From Podospora pseudocomata (Eukaryota; Ascomycota; Sordariomycetes; Sordariales; Podosporaceae): 64,000 nt of DNA. The notes under the pieces are model-generated. The model was not told where the DNA came from, ran no database searches, and saw nothing but the letters and a program-made list of their open reading frames with translations. This document shows, one piece after another, positions 1 to 8,720 of the stretch. Numbering within the stretch: position 1 is the stretch's first letter; each line of letters starts with the position of its first letter. The stretch spans positions 5,518,001 to 5,582,000 of the forward strand of contig NW_026946363.1 in NCBI RefSeq assembly GCF_035222375.1, given 5' to 3'. The position numbers and the translations under genes are program-made.

Positions 1-527
1 GGAGCTGAGATGCTGACAGACGCAGATGGGGAGGTACTTGGTGCGGACCAGTGGTACAGTCATATGCATAGAGAGGTACTTGACACTACCCTCTCACATC
101 CCTGACCGTCCCCAGGCCCCGAATGTCCCTCCCTCTACCACCCTCCACGCTGATTTGCTCCTGATGCATCTCCACTCCCTCTCTTGACCGCCGCCGAATA
201 ATAAATGGTGGGTCACACCCCGCTTCTGTTGGCGGCTTACAATTCCTCCTGACCCCTCCGTCCTGCCACGCCGGCCGTCTTTCCTCACCTTCTTCACTTT
301 TCGATTTTCTATCCGAAGGGTGTTTTCCATCTTTCCAGTCTTGAGTAGACATATCGCCCAAGTGTTTGGTTCGGGGATATCACTCCCAACGCTTGAGCTT
401 AGCATACCCTCTCTCTTGGGACTGGGATCAATACGTAAGAACGGCCCATTCTGGCCTCTCCTCTCATCTTTTCACCCTTGACTCACCGCGGCTTCCTTAG
501 CGACAAAGACCTACTACCACCGCCACC
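1..527. other. Upstream region of the DUF8035 gene; no gene seen
   Basis: The stretch is pyrimidine-rich on the plus strand toward its right end, which is typical of a fungal 5' leader running into the start codon at 528. Short open frames on the minus strand (about 90-100 codons) resemble no family and look like chance. I see no RNA gene or repeat here. Confidence 0.5.
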
Positions 528-2661
528 ATGCCCCGGTCTTCCTACTTGTCGAGTGACGACGAGTCCGTCGACATCACCTACAGGCGTTATTCTGCTGCCC
601 GCGACCGGTCTAGAGGGCCTCCTGGCCCCCCTCCTCCTCCTCCTGGTGGCCCGCCTCATTTCATCCAGACTGTAGTCCGCGATGCCCGGGACACTCGCCC
701 TTCGGGTCCCACGGGTTACTTCCAGGGCCCTTCATTCCTCAACTCAACCGACCAGCGAGAAATGACCATGGTCCGCGCCCGCTCAAGAGAGCGCCGCTCC
801 CCTCCCATCGTCGCCGGCCCTCCCCAGCCCCCTCCCCCTCCGGCCGTGGTGATCAACCAGAACAGGATCAACCAAGGCCAAGGTCGGTCCCGCCGCGGCT
901 CCAGCTCCTCCTCGGACGAGTCCAGCCATGTCTCCTCCCGCTTCCACCACCACTCCCACTCGCGGCACCGCTCCCACTCCCGCGTGGGCCACTCCCGTTC
1001 CTCGTCCACTCACTCCCACCTCGAAGACGCCCGCGAAAGGTGGGAGCTCGAGCGGGCCCGGGAGCAGCTCCGCGCCATGCAGGTCAGCAACGAGCGCAGG
1101 GAGCAGGAGCGCCAGCTCGATCGCTACAACGACGAGAAGTTTGGCCGGGCCCAGGCCGACTGGGAGCTGGAGCGCCTCCGCCGCGAGGACGAAGCCCGCC
1201 GGCGGGAGGAGATGGCCGAGGAGAAGGCCAACCGGAACAAGTCCGACTGGGAGCTGGAGCAGCTCCGCCGCGAAAAGGAGGCGAGGCGGGCGCAGGAGAT
1301 GGCCGAGGAGAAGGCCAACCGCAACAAGTCAGACTGGGAGCTCGAGCAGTACCGCCGTGAGAAAGAGGCCAAGCGCCAGCAGGAGCGCATGGCGGAGGCG
1401 TCCTCGCGGGACAAAGCCAGCTGGGAGCTGGCGCACTACCGCAAGGAAAAGGAGGAGATGGAAACTCGGGAGCAGATGGAGACCCGGCTCAGGCTTCAGC
1501 AATTGAGAGAAAAGGATGAGGCGGAGGCTGCTAGGCAGAGGTATGAGCTCGAGAAGTTCCTCAAGGAGGAGGAGGAGAGGCAGATCAGAGAGAAGTACAC
1601 CGATGAGTACGAGCTTGATAGGCTCCGGCATGAGATTGGCCGCATCAAGCGTCGTGAGGAGGAGATGAAGCGGGAGAGGCACGAGGAGGAGGAGCGCCAG
1701 CTGAGAGACGCCAAGGCCGAGCTTGACCGGATAAAGAAGAAGGAGGAGGAAGCCAGGAGGGAGAAGCAGAAGGAGGAGGAGCAGGAGTACAAGATGGGCA
1801 AGGCTGAGCTGGACAGGCTCAGGAGGCAGAAGGAGCAGGAGGAGCGTGATAGGCACTATAAAGAAGACGCCGAATTCCGCGCGGCCAAGGCAGAGCTCGA
1901 TAAGATCAAGGCTGAGAAGGCTCGCAAGGCGGAGGAAGAGCGGATCGCCCGGGAGATCGAGCTCAAGAAGCTCGCCGAGGAGAAGAAGGCTGCTGAGGAA
2001 AAGGCAAGGAGGGAGAAGGAGGAGGAAGAGGCTGTTGCTCGGTGGAAGGCCAAGGAAGCCGAGCGGATCGCCAAGGAGAAGGCTGAGGAGGAGGCCAGAG
2101 AGAAGGAGTTCCAACGCCGCCTCCAGGAGCAACTCATCCACTCCGGCCTCGACGAGAAGGCCATTGAGGCCATCCTGAAGAAGGAGAAGATCAAGAAAGA
2201 CAAGGAGAAGAGGGACAGGGAGGATGAGAGAGAACGCGAAAGGGAACGCGAGAGGGACAACGACAATCAGATTGCCAGGCCGACCTACACCAGAATGTCC
2301 CTGAGGCACTTGGACATTGAGACGTTGGCCCATTTCAGGATCGAGTGGGAGTGGGATGCGGTACGCTTTTCACCTTTTTTTTTTTTTTTCTCTTTTTCCA
2401 AGACCTGATTGCTAATAATGATGTCATCAACAGGAGCCCGGTTACATCCTCATCAAGCGCTGGGTGCCCGAGTGGGAGCAGCAGCAGCTCTGGGAGCACA
2501 CCAAAAAGATTCGCATCGTCGAGAAGAGGAAGGAGGAGAAGGTCGTCCTCAAGATCAAGGACCACCGCGAGGAGGACGACAAGTACGAGTTTGTGCGCCG
2601 CCGCCGTCGGTCCAAGTCCCCCAGTTTGCTCATGTACTTGGCTGGTGGCCGGCCCGCGTGA
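528..2661 (+). CDS. Charged repeat/coiled-coil protein with C-terminal DUF8035 domain
   Basis: Two exons, 528-2360 and 2434-2661, encode 686 residues. The intron (GTACGC..CAG, with a CTAAT branch-like site) is phase 0, and the bases around the ATG (CGCCACCATGC) are near ideal. Residues about 30-45 are poly-Pro; residues 115-160 are rich in Ser, Arg and His. Residues about 165-575 form a very charged Glu/Arg/Lys helix built from repeats opening with WEL or AEL, several exactly 29 residues long. The C-terminus (about 587-655) starts YTRMSLRHLDIETL and continues after the splice as EPGYILIKRWVPEWEQ, the pattern of fungal DUF8035. Without the splice the domain is cut in two and ends in a poly-Phe artefact. 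The function of DUF8035 is unknown; the long charged helix suggests a structural or scaffold role (inference). Its N-terminus MPRSSYLSSDDESVDI resembles that of the gene at 8721. Confidence 0.88.
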
Positions 2662-3124
2662 ACTGTTTTCGGCTTCTTTCGGTCTTGTCTGTCGCGATGG
2701 ATACCCATCTTTTCTTCTCACTCCTTGGAACTTTTTTTTTTGTTCGACGATTACGTTAGGGTTGGGAGAGTTGTTAGTCGGGGAGGAATTGGATACGACA
2801 TTGGGTAGGAAAAGAGGGAGAATGATGACGGGATGAAGATATGATGATTTTTTTATTTATTTTTTGACATGTTCTTTGCGAGTTGAGATAGTTTTGTTTA
2901 TTCTCGTATAAATACCAAGTCCTTCTAACTCCAAGGCATGACTACACAGAAAAGTTGAATATCACAGAATTGCTTTGGTTTTGTCTTTCAGCATTCATCA
3001 TACATGTCCCCGATTTTCCGTTGATATAATACAATGCATCCCCCATCCGTCCATGACATGAGTGTAGAGGCCAAATATGTGTACAGATGTCATGACACAT
3101 AAACACAGCTCGTCTCTGTATCTC
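2662..3124. other. Convergent 3' intergenic region
   Basis: This lies between the stop of the DUF8035 gene (plus) and the stop of the mitochondrial carrier gene (minus). It is AT-richer than its flanks, with T-runs and a TTTATTTATTTTTT stretch near 2850 that would suit 3' UTR and poly(A) signals. No coding potential is seen. Confidence 0.5.
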
Positions 3125-4157
3125 CTATAACTTCCCCGCCTCCTTCTCCCCTCCCCTAACCCCATCCTTCTTCGTCCAGCTCCCCTCCGCCCGTCTAATC
3201 AACTCCTCATACACCGTCCAAGCAAGCGCACTACTGGCCGCCTTCCTCCCCATCCTCAACCCCAGCCCATCCATCAAGCTCCTCAGCCCTTCCTCGCTCA
3301 CCATCCTCTTGGCGGCATGCACCATGTTCCTGTAGCCATCCGGCTGAAGCTGAATCCTCGTCTTAACCGCATCAAACGGGTTGCTGATCGCCGAGCAGAC
3401 CGCCCCGGAGAATATCGCGCTGGCAAAGTTGATTGTGGCTGCGCCTCCGGTTCCGGATTTGTCCATGTAGAGGTTGGAGAGGTGCTTTTTGGACTGTTCG
3501 TAGAATAATATGTAGAGACCAGCATAGGGAGCGTCCCGGATAGCGGTGGCGCCAAAGCCGGAGAAGAACCCACGGATGCCCTCGTGTCGATAGATGTCTA
3601 GCGCTGCGCGGGGGAGGGAGTTGTAGTTGTACAATGTCGACTCATATCTCACCTTCAGCACCGTCAAAGGCATGAGAATAAACCCCGCGAAACTCCTGGC
3701 TACTGCTCCCGATGTCAAATTGGCGATGTGGGAAAGTTTCGGGAGGGTGGAGGAGTGGTTATTCGCGTTGGCTAACGCTGGAGAGGACAGACGGTGACGG
3801 ATTGAGTTGAGGGAGGTGAAGTAGATTGCGGAGCCGAAGCCGGTTCGCAAGGCCGAGGGAACGGCACCGCGCCATAGGGCTGGGAGGAGGTGAGGAGCCG
3901 AGCGGATTTCGGCGAGGGCGAGGCGGAGGGCCGAGGCGCCGTGGGGGTGATGCGGGGTGGAGTGGGAGGTTCGTTGCTGGACGCGGGTTTTGAGGAGGTC
4001 GATTGGTTGGAGGAGGACGGCGGAGGTTATGCCGGAGGAGAGGCCGGCTAGGAAGTGGAAGGCTGAAGGGGGGAAAGATGGTTAGATTGAGCGAGGATGG
4101 GAAGGGGGAGAAAACCGTACTCGACTTCGGAGACGTCTTGCGGGCGCCATCGGACAT
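3125..4157 (-). CDS. HEM25: Mitochondrial glycine carrier, SLC25A38/Hem25 type
   Basis: Exons 4157-4121 and 4062-3125 encode 324 residues; the 58-base intron (GTACGG..CAG, branch CTAAC) restores frame exactly. Three mitochondrial-carrier repeats are visible from their Px[DE]xx[KR]-type signatures: PIDLLKTR at about 32-39, PLTVLKVR at 144-151 and PFDAVKTR at 241-248. The second lacks the acidic residue, as is usual in SLC25A38. The block [13 protein letters not shown], followed by [20 protein letters not shown], is characteristic of that subfamily rather than of generic carriers. Yeast Hem25 and human SLC25A38 import glycine across the inner mitochondrial membrane for 5-aminolevulinate synthesis, the first step of heme synthesis. 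The length of about 320 residues is normal. It lies downstream of COG8 on the same strand with no functional link. Several inverted repeats lie 360-640 bases upstream. Confidence 0.85.
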
Positions 4158-4540
4158 GGTTGCGCTGGGTGGAAGTGATTTGCGCGGATCGCGGGTTGGG
4201 TCTGTTCCTGGTCCGAGATTCTCTTCCCAGCGATGGTTGCGGTGTCAGGAGGTAGTGGCCTGAGATCGCGCTGCTGTGGCGTTTCGTCGGCTGTCACGAT
4301 GCTTTAGAGATGGTGGCAGAGGCGTCTGGGTTGTGGACCAGCCATAGTATGAAATGATTTTATATAGGAGACGCCATGCTGTTGAAGAACCTCGAAAAAA
4401 GTGAATGCGCCGTTGAGGGTGCTGACCTGGTGTTCAGTTCAGATGAAAAGGTTGGGGTTTGCGGTAAATCCGCTTTGGAAGACAGGGCCTATGACGGCAT
4501 GGGAATCCTGTAATTTTTTCGGTCCCCGATCAATCGAGGT

Positions 4541-4630
4541 GGGGAACTACCCCGCCGTCCGGTCCGCCCCGGAGTTGCCGGGTTGACCCGAGCAATCTAC
4601 TCGGCCCCGGGGGTTCCACCAATGCCGAGT
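4541..4630. repeat. Cluster of short inverted repeats
   Basis: Three perfect inverted repeats lie side by side: GGGGAACTACCCC (4541-4553), CGGGTTGACCCG (4579-4590) and a 7-bp pair, ACTCGGC at 4599-4605 with GCCGAGT at 4624-4630. The CGG/CCG half-sites suit zinc-cluster regulator binding, but hairpin formation is equally possible. The role is inference only. Confidence 0.5.
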
Positions 4631-4649
4631 GACGCCCAAGGGGGAGCTG

Positions 4650-4673
4650 AAAAAAAAAAAAAAAAAAAAAAAA
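4650..4673. repeat. Poly-A tract (24 A)
   Basis: A homopolymer run directly follows the inverted-repeat cluster and is itself followed by interrupted A-rich sequence. It is not linked to any recognisable retroelement end. Confidence 0.9.
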
Positions 4674-4781
4674 GAAAAAGAAAAACAAGGTGATAATCAG
4701 AATGGAATTATAATGATATTATCATCTGATGAACCGTCATATCGCCCGCTTCTGTAACTTGTAGTTGTCACAGTCTCCCAA

Positions 4782-6110
4782 TCACCCCTTCTTCTGCTCC
4801 CCCACGATAGACTCCAGCCTCCCAGCCAACGCCTTGTGTCTCTTGACAACCTCAACCCACTCCTCCTCCGCCTCTGGTCCAACATCCAAGCTCGCCAAAA
4901 ACAACCCAAAATCACCTCCCAATCTTTCCAAACTTCCTGCGCAATACAGAACCTGAGTGAGCAGACTGTCCCTCGCTCCCTGGTCTTTCACGGTAGGCAA
5001 ATACACGCGGAGGGTCTCCAATAGCATGTCGACCAAGTAGAGAGGGAAAGTAGCAAGCGCAGATGGAATTGGCTCCAGTGGGTCATCGCTCCCAGTTGCC
5101 GCTGCTGGCCCATCTGTTGCCACCGCCGTGGTAGTCGGAAACAGCTTGAGGAACATGTTCACGATAGCAAAACTCTGCTCACGGAAGATCTCAATGTACC
5201 GCTTCAGATATTTTTCCGTCTGCTGCCCACCAGACCAGGCGTTTCCGCTGCCAATGGCCTTTTGGCGGGCCTTTTCCTGATCGGCGAGTTCCCTAAGTGG
5301 TTCGAGGGCTTCGAGCATTGTCATAAGGGTTGCCAGGCGGCAGACAAGCAACACTGCCCCCAGCGCCCTCTCCCGAGCATCGCTACTCTTTGAGCCGTTG
5401 TTTGTTGGTGCAGTGGCAACTGCCTCCAAATCCGGCAAGACTCTGCGAAGCCAGCTGATGGTTCGGAGGGCAGCAGGGAGTTTGAGACCAGGAGCTTTGA
5501 GAGAGAGGATGAGGTTGGCCGCCATATTTCGCATGACATCGTCAGCCTCGGCGGAGATGGATGTAACAAGAGGTGACTTTGGGTAGAGCGAGTGCAGTCG
5601 CCGGATATGACCGTTCAAGTCCAGTGCTGAGGAGTAGTTGACTGGGGCTGTCGAGATAGACGAGGAGAGGAGGGGCGGTAGCTCGAGGACGTCGACGAGC
5701 CGCTCGACGTTGCGCGAGAGAAGCAATGCCTTTTTTCGCCGGGCGAGAACATCATTGTCGCTGTCTCTGTTGTAGGTGGTTGCGAACCGCACTGCTTCAC
5801 TATCCAGCTTTGGGAGGGCATTTCGCAGCTCAGCGGTGCTTGCTGCCAGGGCAGGCAACGTAGTGCGGAGTGACGCGTGATGAGTTGCCGATTCGATGAT
5901 CTGCTTGTGAGATTTCTTGGAAAGCGACTGAAGTGAGAGCAGGAGCGCGTGAGATGAGTGTGCGAGCGCTTGAGGTTCGCTTGATTCGAGTGATGATAAT
6001 GGCTGGGACGCCAGTGTTGTGAGGTACTCGAGTAAACTCGCATCGGGAGTCGTCGTTGGGGATGAAGACGACGCTGACGGTAAAAGAAGATCATATAAAA
6101 GGTCCGCCAT
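4782..6110 (-). CDS. COG8: Conserved oligomeric Golgi complex subunit 8 (Dor1-like)
   Basis: A single exon of 442 residues begins MADLLYDLLLPSAS. The block at about 165-215 (LNGHIRRLHSLYPKSPLV, then a run ending in LPAALRTISWLRR) matches the Dor1/COG8 family, in which this helical region follows an N-terminal coil. COG8 is a lobe-B subunit of the eight-subunit COG tether, which captures retrograde vesicles at the Golgi; no catalytic site is expected. The protein is predicted soluble, with no signal peptide, and consists almost entirely of helices. The ATG at 6110 is the first in frame and gives the usual fungal N-terminus. The family assignment rests on recalled motif resemblance; COG5 or COG7 are the nearest alternatives but fit less well. 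Confidence 0.82.
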   Translation of the reverse strand: MADLLYDLLLPSASSSSPTTTPDASLLEYLTTLASQPLSSLESSEPQALAHSSHALLLSLQSLSKKSHKQIIESATHHASLRTTLPALAASTAELRNALPKLDSEAVRFATTYNRDSDNDVLARRKKALLLSRNVERLVDVLELPPLLSSSISTAPVNYSSALDLNGHIRRLHSLYPKSPLVTSISAEADDVMRNMAANLILSLKAPGLKLPAALRTISWLRRVLPDLEAVATAPTNNGSKSSDARERALGAVLLVCRLATLMTMLEALEPLRELADQEKARQKAIGSGNAWSGGQQTEKYLKRYIEIFREQSFAIVNMFLKLFPTTTAVATDGPAAATGSDDPLEPIPSALATFPLYLVDMLLETLRVYLPTVKDQGARDSLLTQVLYCAGSLERLGGDFGLFLASLDVGPEAEEEWVEVVKRHKALAGRLESIVGEQKKG

Positions 6111-6740
6111 TGTATATATGGGGCTTCTTTCGCTTGGTTGATGAAATCACACTGGGGACGGAGAGGACAGGTGTAGAGAGCGATGTGAGTGTCAACGCTT
6201 GAGTGGTATCGGGAATCGTGACGAGATCCCAGGCTCTCTTTGCCGGCCTCCTTGTGAATTATGTCGCTGTTGTCGAATATCAAACTCGCGTCTCGCCGTT
6301 AAGTCGAAGGCTGGGTGCCTATCTGTCCGCTGATATGGAAGTGTTGATGCCCTCTCGCGAGCCGTTAGTTCCAATGGAATGCCTGCAGTGTGATGAGAGA
6401 TTGGCTAACAGACTGGGGTGTGGGGTAGGTAGCACTATGTTAGTGTGCTGTATTTCCTGGCCGGAGCGCACTGACCTCTGAAACATCAACCAAAGGCTCA
6501 ACATTGAGAAATTCAAAAATACGAAAAATCAGCTTTAAACATCAAATCATCGATCATGGATCGTACAGCCACTTCAACCCCCATATTATACACTAGCTAT
6601 TTACTATCAACAAAAGAGCACGCCTCTTTTCTCGCCATCTTTCTGCCATCATCCTCTAACCTCCTCCGTTTGTTACCGTGTGGTCTGTGACAGTTTGGGG
6701 GTGGGGTCGAGAATACATGACTTCCGAGTCCCTCTCTCCT
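6111..6740. other. Intergenic region upstream of COG8
   Basis: This separates the COG8 start from the stop of the membrane-protein gene on the same strand. Short plus-strand frames of 60-90 codons look random. No RNA gene or repeat is seen. Confidence 0.5.
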
Positions 6741-8225
6741 TCAAGTTCCTGTTGATGTTGCCTTTTTTTTAGGCGTTGTTGAACGTAATGCACTTTTCGG
6801 TCCTTTTCTCCTTTCAATCTTTTCGCCTTCGATCATCTTTACCTTGGGATTCGACGTTGCTTCCACCACTGACGCACCAATTGCGCGAGCCAGCATGGCC
6901 AACCACACCAGCATGATGCCTCTCAGCCATATCGAGACCGGGTTACCCATATCCACTGGGCTACCTTTTTGTGGTCTAACCTCCTTGGTTTCTTCCGCAG
7001 CCGTGCTCTCAGTACTCGAACTGTTCCCGCTGCCGCTCTGTTCATCCTCATCGGCATCCTCGGACGAGTTTACACAAGTGGTGGAGCCCAAAGTTTCCGA
7101 GACTTGATCTGCCTCGGGACTGGCTTGTTCGTGAGCTACTGGCGGAGGAATGAGCCCCGATGCTATTCGCAAGCTGTCTAGAGAATCGCTGGCGGGAAGT
7201 GGAGGAGGGCGGTCCGGTTGTGATATCCTGACATTTCCGTCGATGTTTCCCGACGACACTTCCTCTATCCTCCCCGTTGGTGGCATTGTCTCGACACTGG
7301 GTTGTGGCGGATGGTATACCGGCGGCATTGGAGACGTGGCCACAGGCCGATAATGTGCTGGCAAAGCATCGGGCATTTCCATCGGGATCCTCGCCATGTT
7401 TTCGTACTCCATCTGCAGATGCAGCTCACGAGCCATTCGATCCAGCCGGAGCGGGCATGAGTAACCGTTTGCCCATTCAATCTTGGTAACTATTTCCTTT
7501 TTCCCGTCACGGAACTTGAACATCTTCATGAACTCGTCTGAGAACTTGGAGAGTTTTCCGCTAATCTCGACCGTCATATAGAACCGCGTCGCATTGTGCT
7601 CGAGCACGAAGGCTGTGTGGATAAGGTTGTTGTGTGATGGTTGATACTCAAATGTGTTCTCCTTCAGCTCCCATTTCAAAGTGTTGTACCAGATCGAGCC
7701 CTTCGTCGAGGAGATATGACCCTCAAAGTTCCAGCGACTCCCCCCAGTCACGGTCTTTTCTTTGTCGATACCCAGCCCACCGGCACCATATCCCAACACG
7801 TTGACATTTGGCGTTCGATTGACGAGCTTTCTCGTTTGGACCAAGGTTTCTCGGCCGCGGATGTGTTTTGGGCCGTAATGGTCGGTGAATTTGACTGGGC
7901 AAGAGGAGCGATGCTCAATGCGTGCGTCTTCGCCATCTTCCTCGGTCAATTTCACAGATACAGTTGCTGACTCGAGTTTGCAGTCTGGGGGTTGGTGAAA
8001 GTCTAGATCGAGGTACAATATGCCAGCTGGGTTTTGTGACTCCCCAAGTACACCCCAGCGGGATTTGGTGAACATGAAGCGGCAATCAACCTCGACTTTG
8101 CCAATGCTTCCACGGCCTGCTCGCATGTGGGATGAGGCTATATGGTCGAATCGTTCATAATCGCGCCGTCCATATCTCCCACGCTTTTTGACCTTCAGCT
8201 CGGGTGAGGTCCATGTGTCGTCCAT
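6741..8225 (-). CDS. Uncharacterised fungal protein with C-terminal membrane segment
   Basis: I do not recognise a named family. From the ATG at 8225 (context GACAATGG) the protein has 494 residues and begins MDDTWTSPELKVKKRGRYGR. Residues about 30-300 look like a compact, mostly beta-strand domain; later stretches include WNFEGHISS, LKWELKEN and FYMTVEISGKL. A low-complexity Pro/Ser/Glu/Asp-rich linker follows at about 300-425. One hydrophobic segment, IWLRGIMLVWLAMLARAIGA, sits about 40 residues from the end, followed by a basic tail, which suggests a tail-anchored or single-pass membrane protein. The frame stays open upstream to about 8329 (through SFCDSHVSWAQPTKLL), so the real start could be earlier or spliced. 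It is divergent from the gene at 8721, with under 500 bases between them. Confidence 0.72.
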   Translation of the reverse strand: MDDTWTSPELKVKKRGRYGRRDYERFDHIASSHMRAGRGSIGKVEVDCRFMFTKSRWGVLGESQNPAGILYLDLDFHQPPDCKLESATVSVKLTEEDGEDARIEHRSSCPVKFTDHYGPKHIRGRETLVQTRKLVNRTPNVNVLGYGAGGLGIDKEKTVTGGSRWNFEGHISSTKGSIWYNTLKWELKENTFEYQPSHNNLIHTAFVLEHNATRFYMTVEISGKLSKFSDEFMKMFKFRDGKKEIVTKIEWANGYSCPLRLDRMARELHLQMEYENMARIPMEMPDALPAHYRPVATSPMPPVYHPPQPSVETMPPTGRIEEVSSGNIDGNVRISQPDRPPPLPASDSLDSLRIASGLIPPPVAHEQASPEADQVSETLGSTTCVNSSEDADEDEQSGSGNSSSTESTAAEETKEVRPQKGSPVDMGNPVSIWLRGIMLVWLAMLARAIGASVVEATSNPKVKMIEGEKIERRKGPKSALRSTTPKKKATSTGT

Positions 8226-8720
8226 TGTCGACATCAGGAGCTTGGTTGGCTGGGCCCAAGACACGTGGGAATCACAAAAGCTCAACTCAGGCCTGATGCT
8301 GCGGACTTTTCGAACAGATGTAGCGGGGTGCTAACGATGATAACACAACATTTGGGCCGCGGGGGATTTGTGCTGGTGCAGGCTGTGCAACATGGATGCC
8401 TCCCTTGAGCTGCACAGGCGGGTCGTCTTGATGCGAGCCAGCTTGGCCAAGCCCCTGCGATTCGCCAGAGATGCAGCCTTCTCGTTTCGAATTGGCGCTG
8501 CTTACTTCTTCAGGGTATGCTGCGGAACAGCGTCTCATGGGCTCTCGGCAAGGCTGCGAGACGCTCCATGTAGTGCCCACCCCCCCGCATGGCATCAAGA
8601 CAGAGTTTCGCAAAGACTTTGGAAGAACGCAACCAGCAGAAATAGGCATAGGAAGGCTCTGATACTGGCCGTCACGGTCTATCTCTTCGTGCTTCTCCTT
8701 TCGGCCACTCTGTTTGCGCC
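8226..8720. other. Divergent promoter between two uncharacterised genes
   Basis: This short region must hold the 5' ends of both the minus-strand membrane-protein gene and the plus-strand 1652-residue gene. The minus strand carries a possible upstream exon (MPCGGVGTTWSVSQ.., about 8594-8505, with a GTAAGC donor) that could splice in phase to an acceptor ending at 8330. This is a speculative model that I could not confirm. Confidence 0.4.

Larger units (their letters stand above)
4158..4781. other. COG8-HEM25 intergenic region with palindromes and A-tract
   Basis: This holds the promoter of the carrier gene and the 3' end of COG8. It contains a cluster of GC-rich inverted repeats (4523-4630) and a run of 24 A from 4650 to 4673. 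No convincing coding frame is present. Confidence 0.55.

Noticed and set aside
1329-2333. 334-codon minus-strand Leu-rich frame opposite the DUF8035 gene
   Set aside because: It is the antisense shadow of Glu/Lys/Arg codons in the coiled-coil gene; poly-Leu is the expected artefact.
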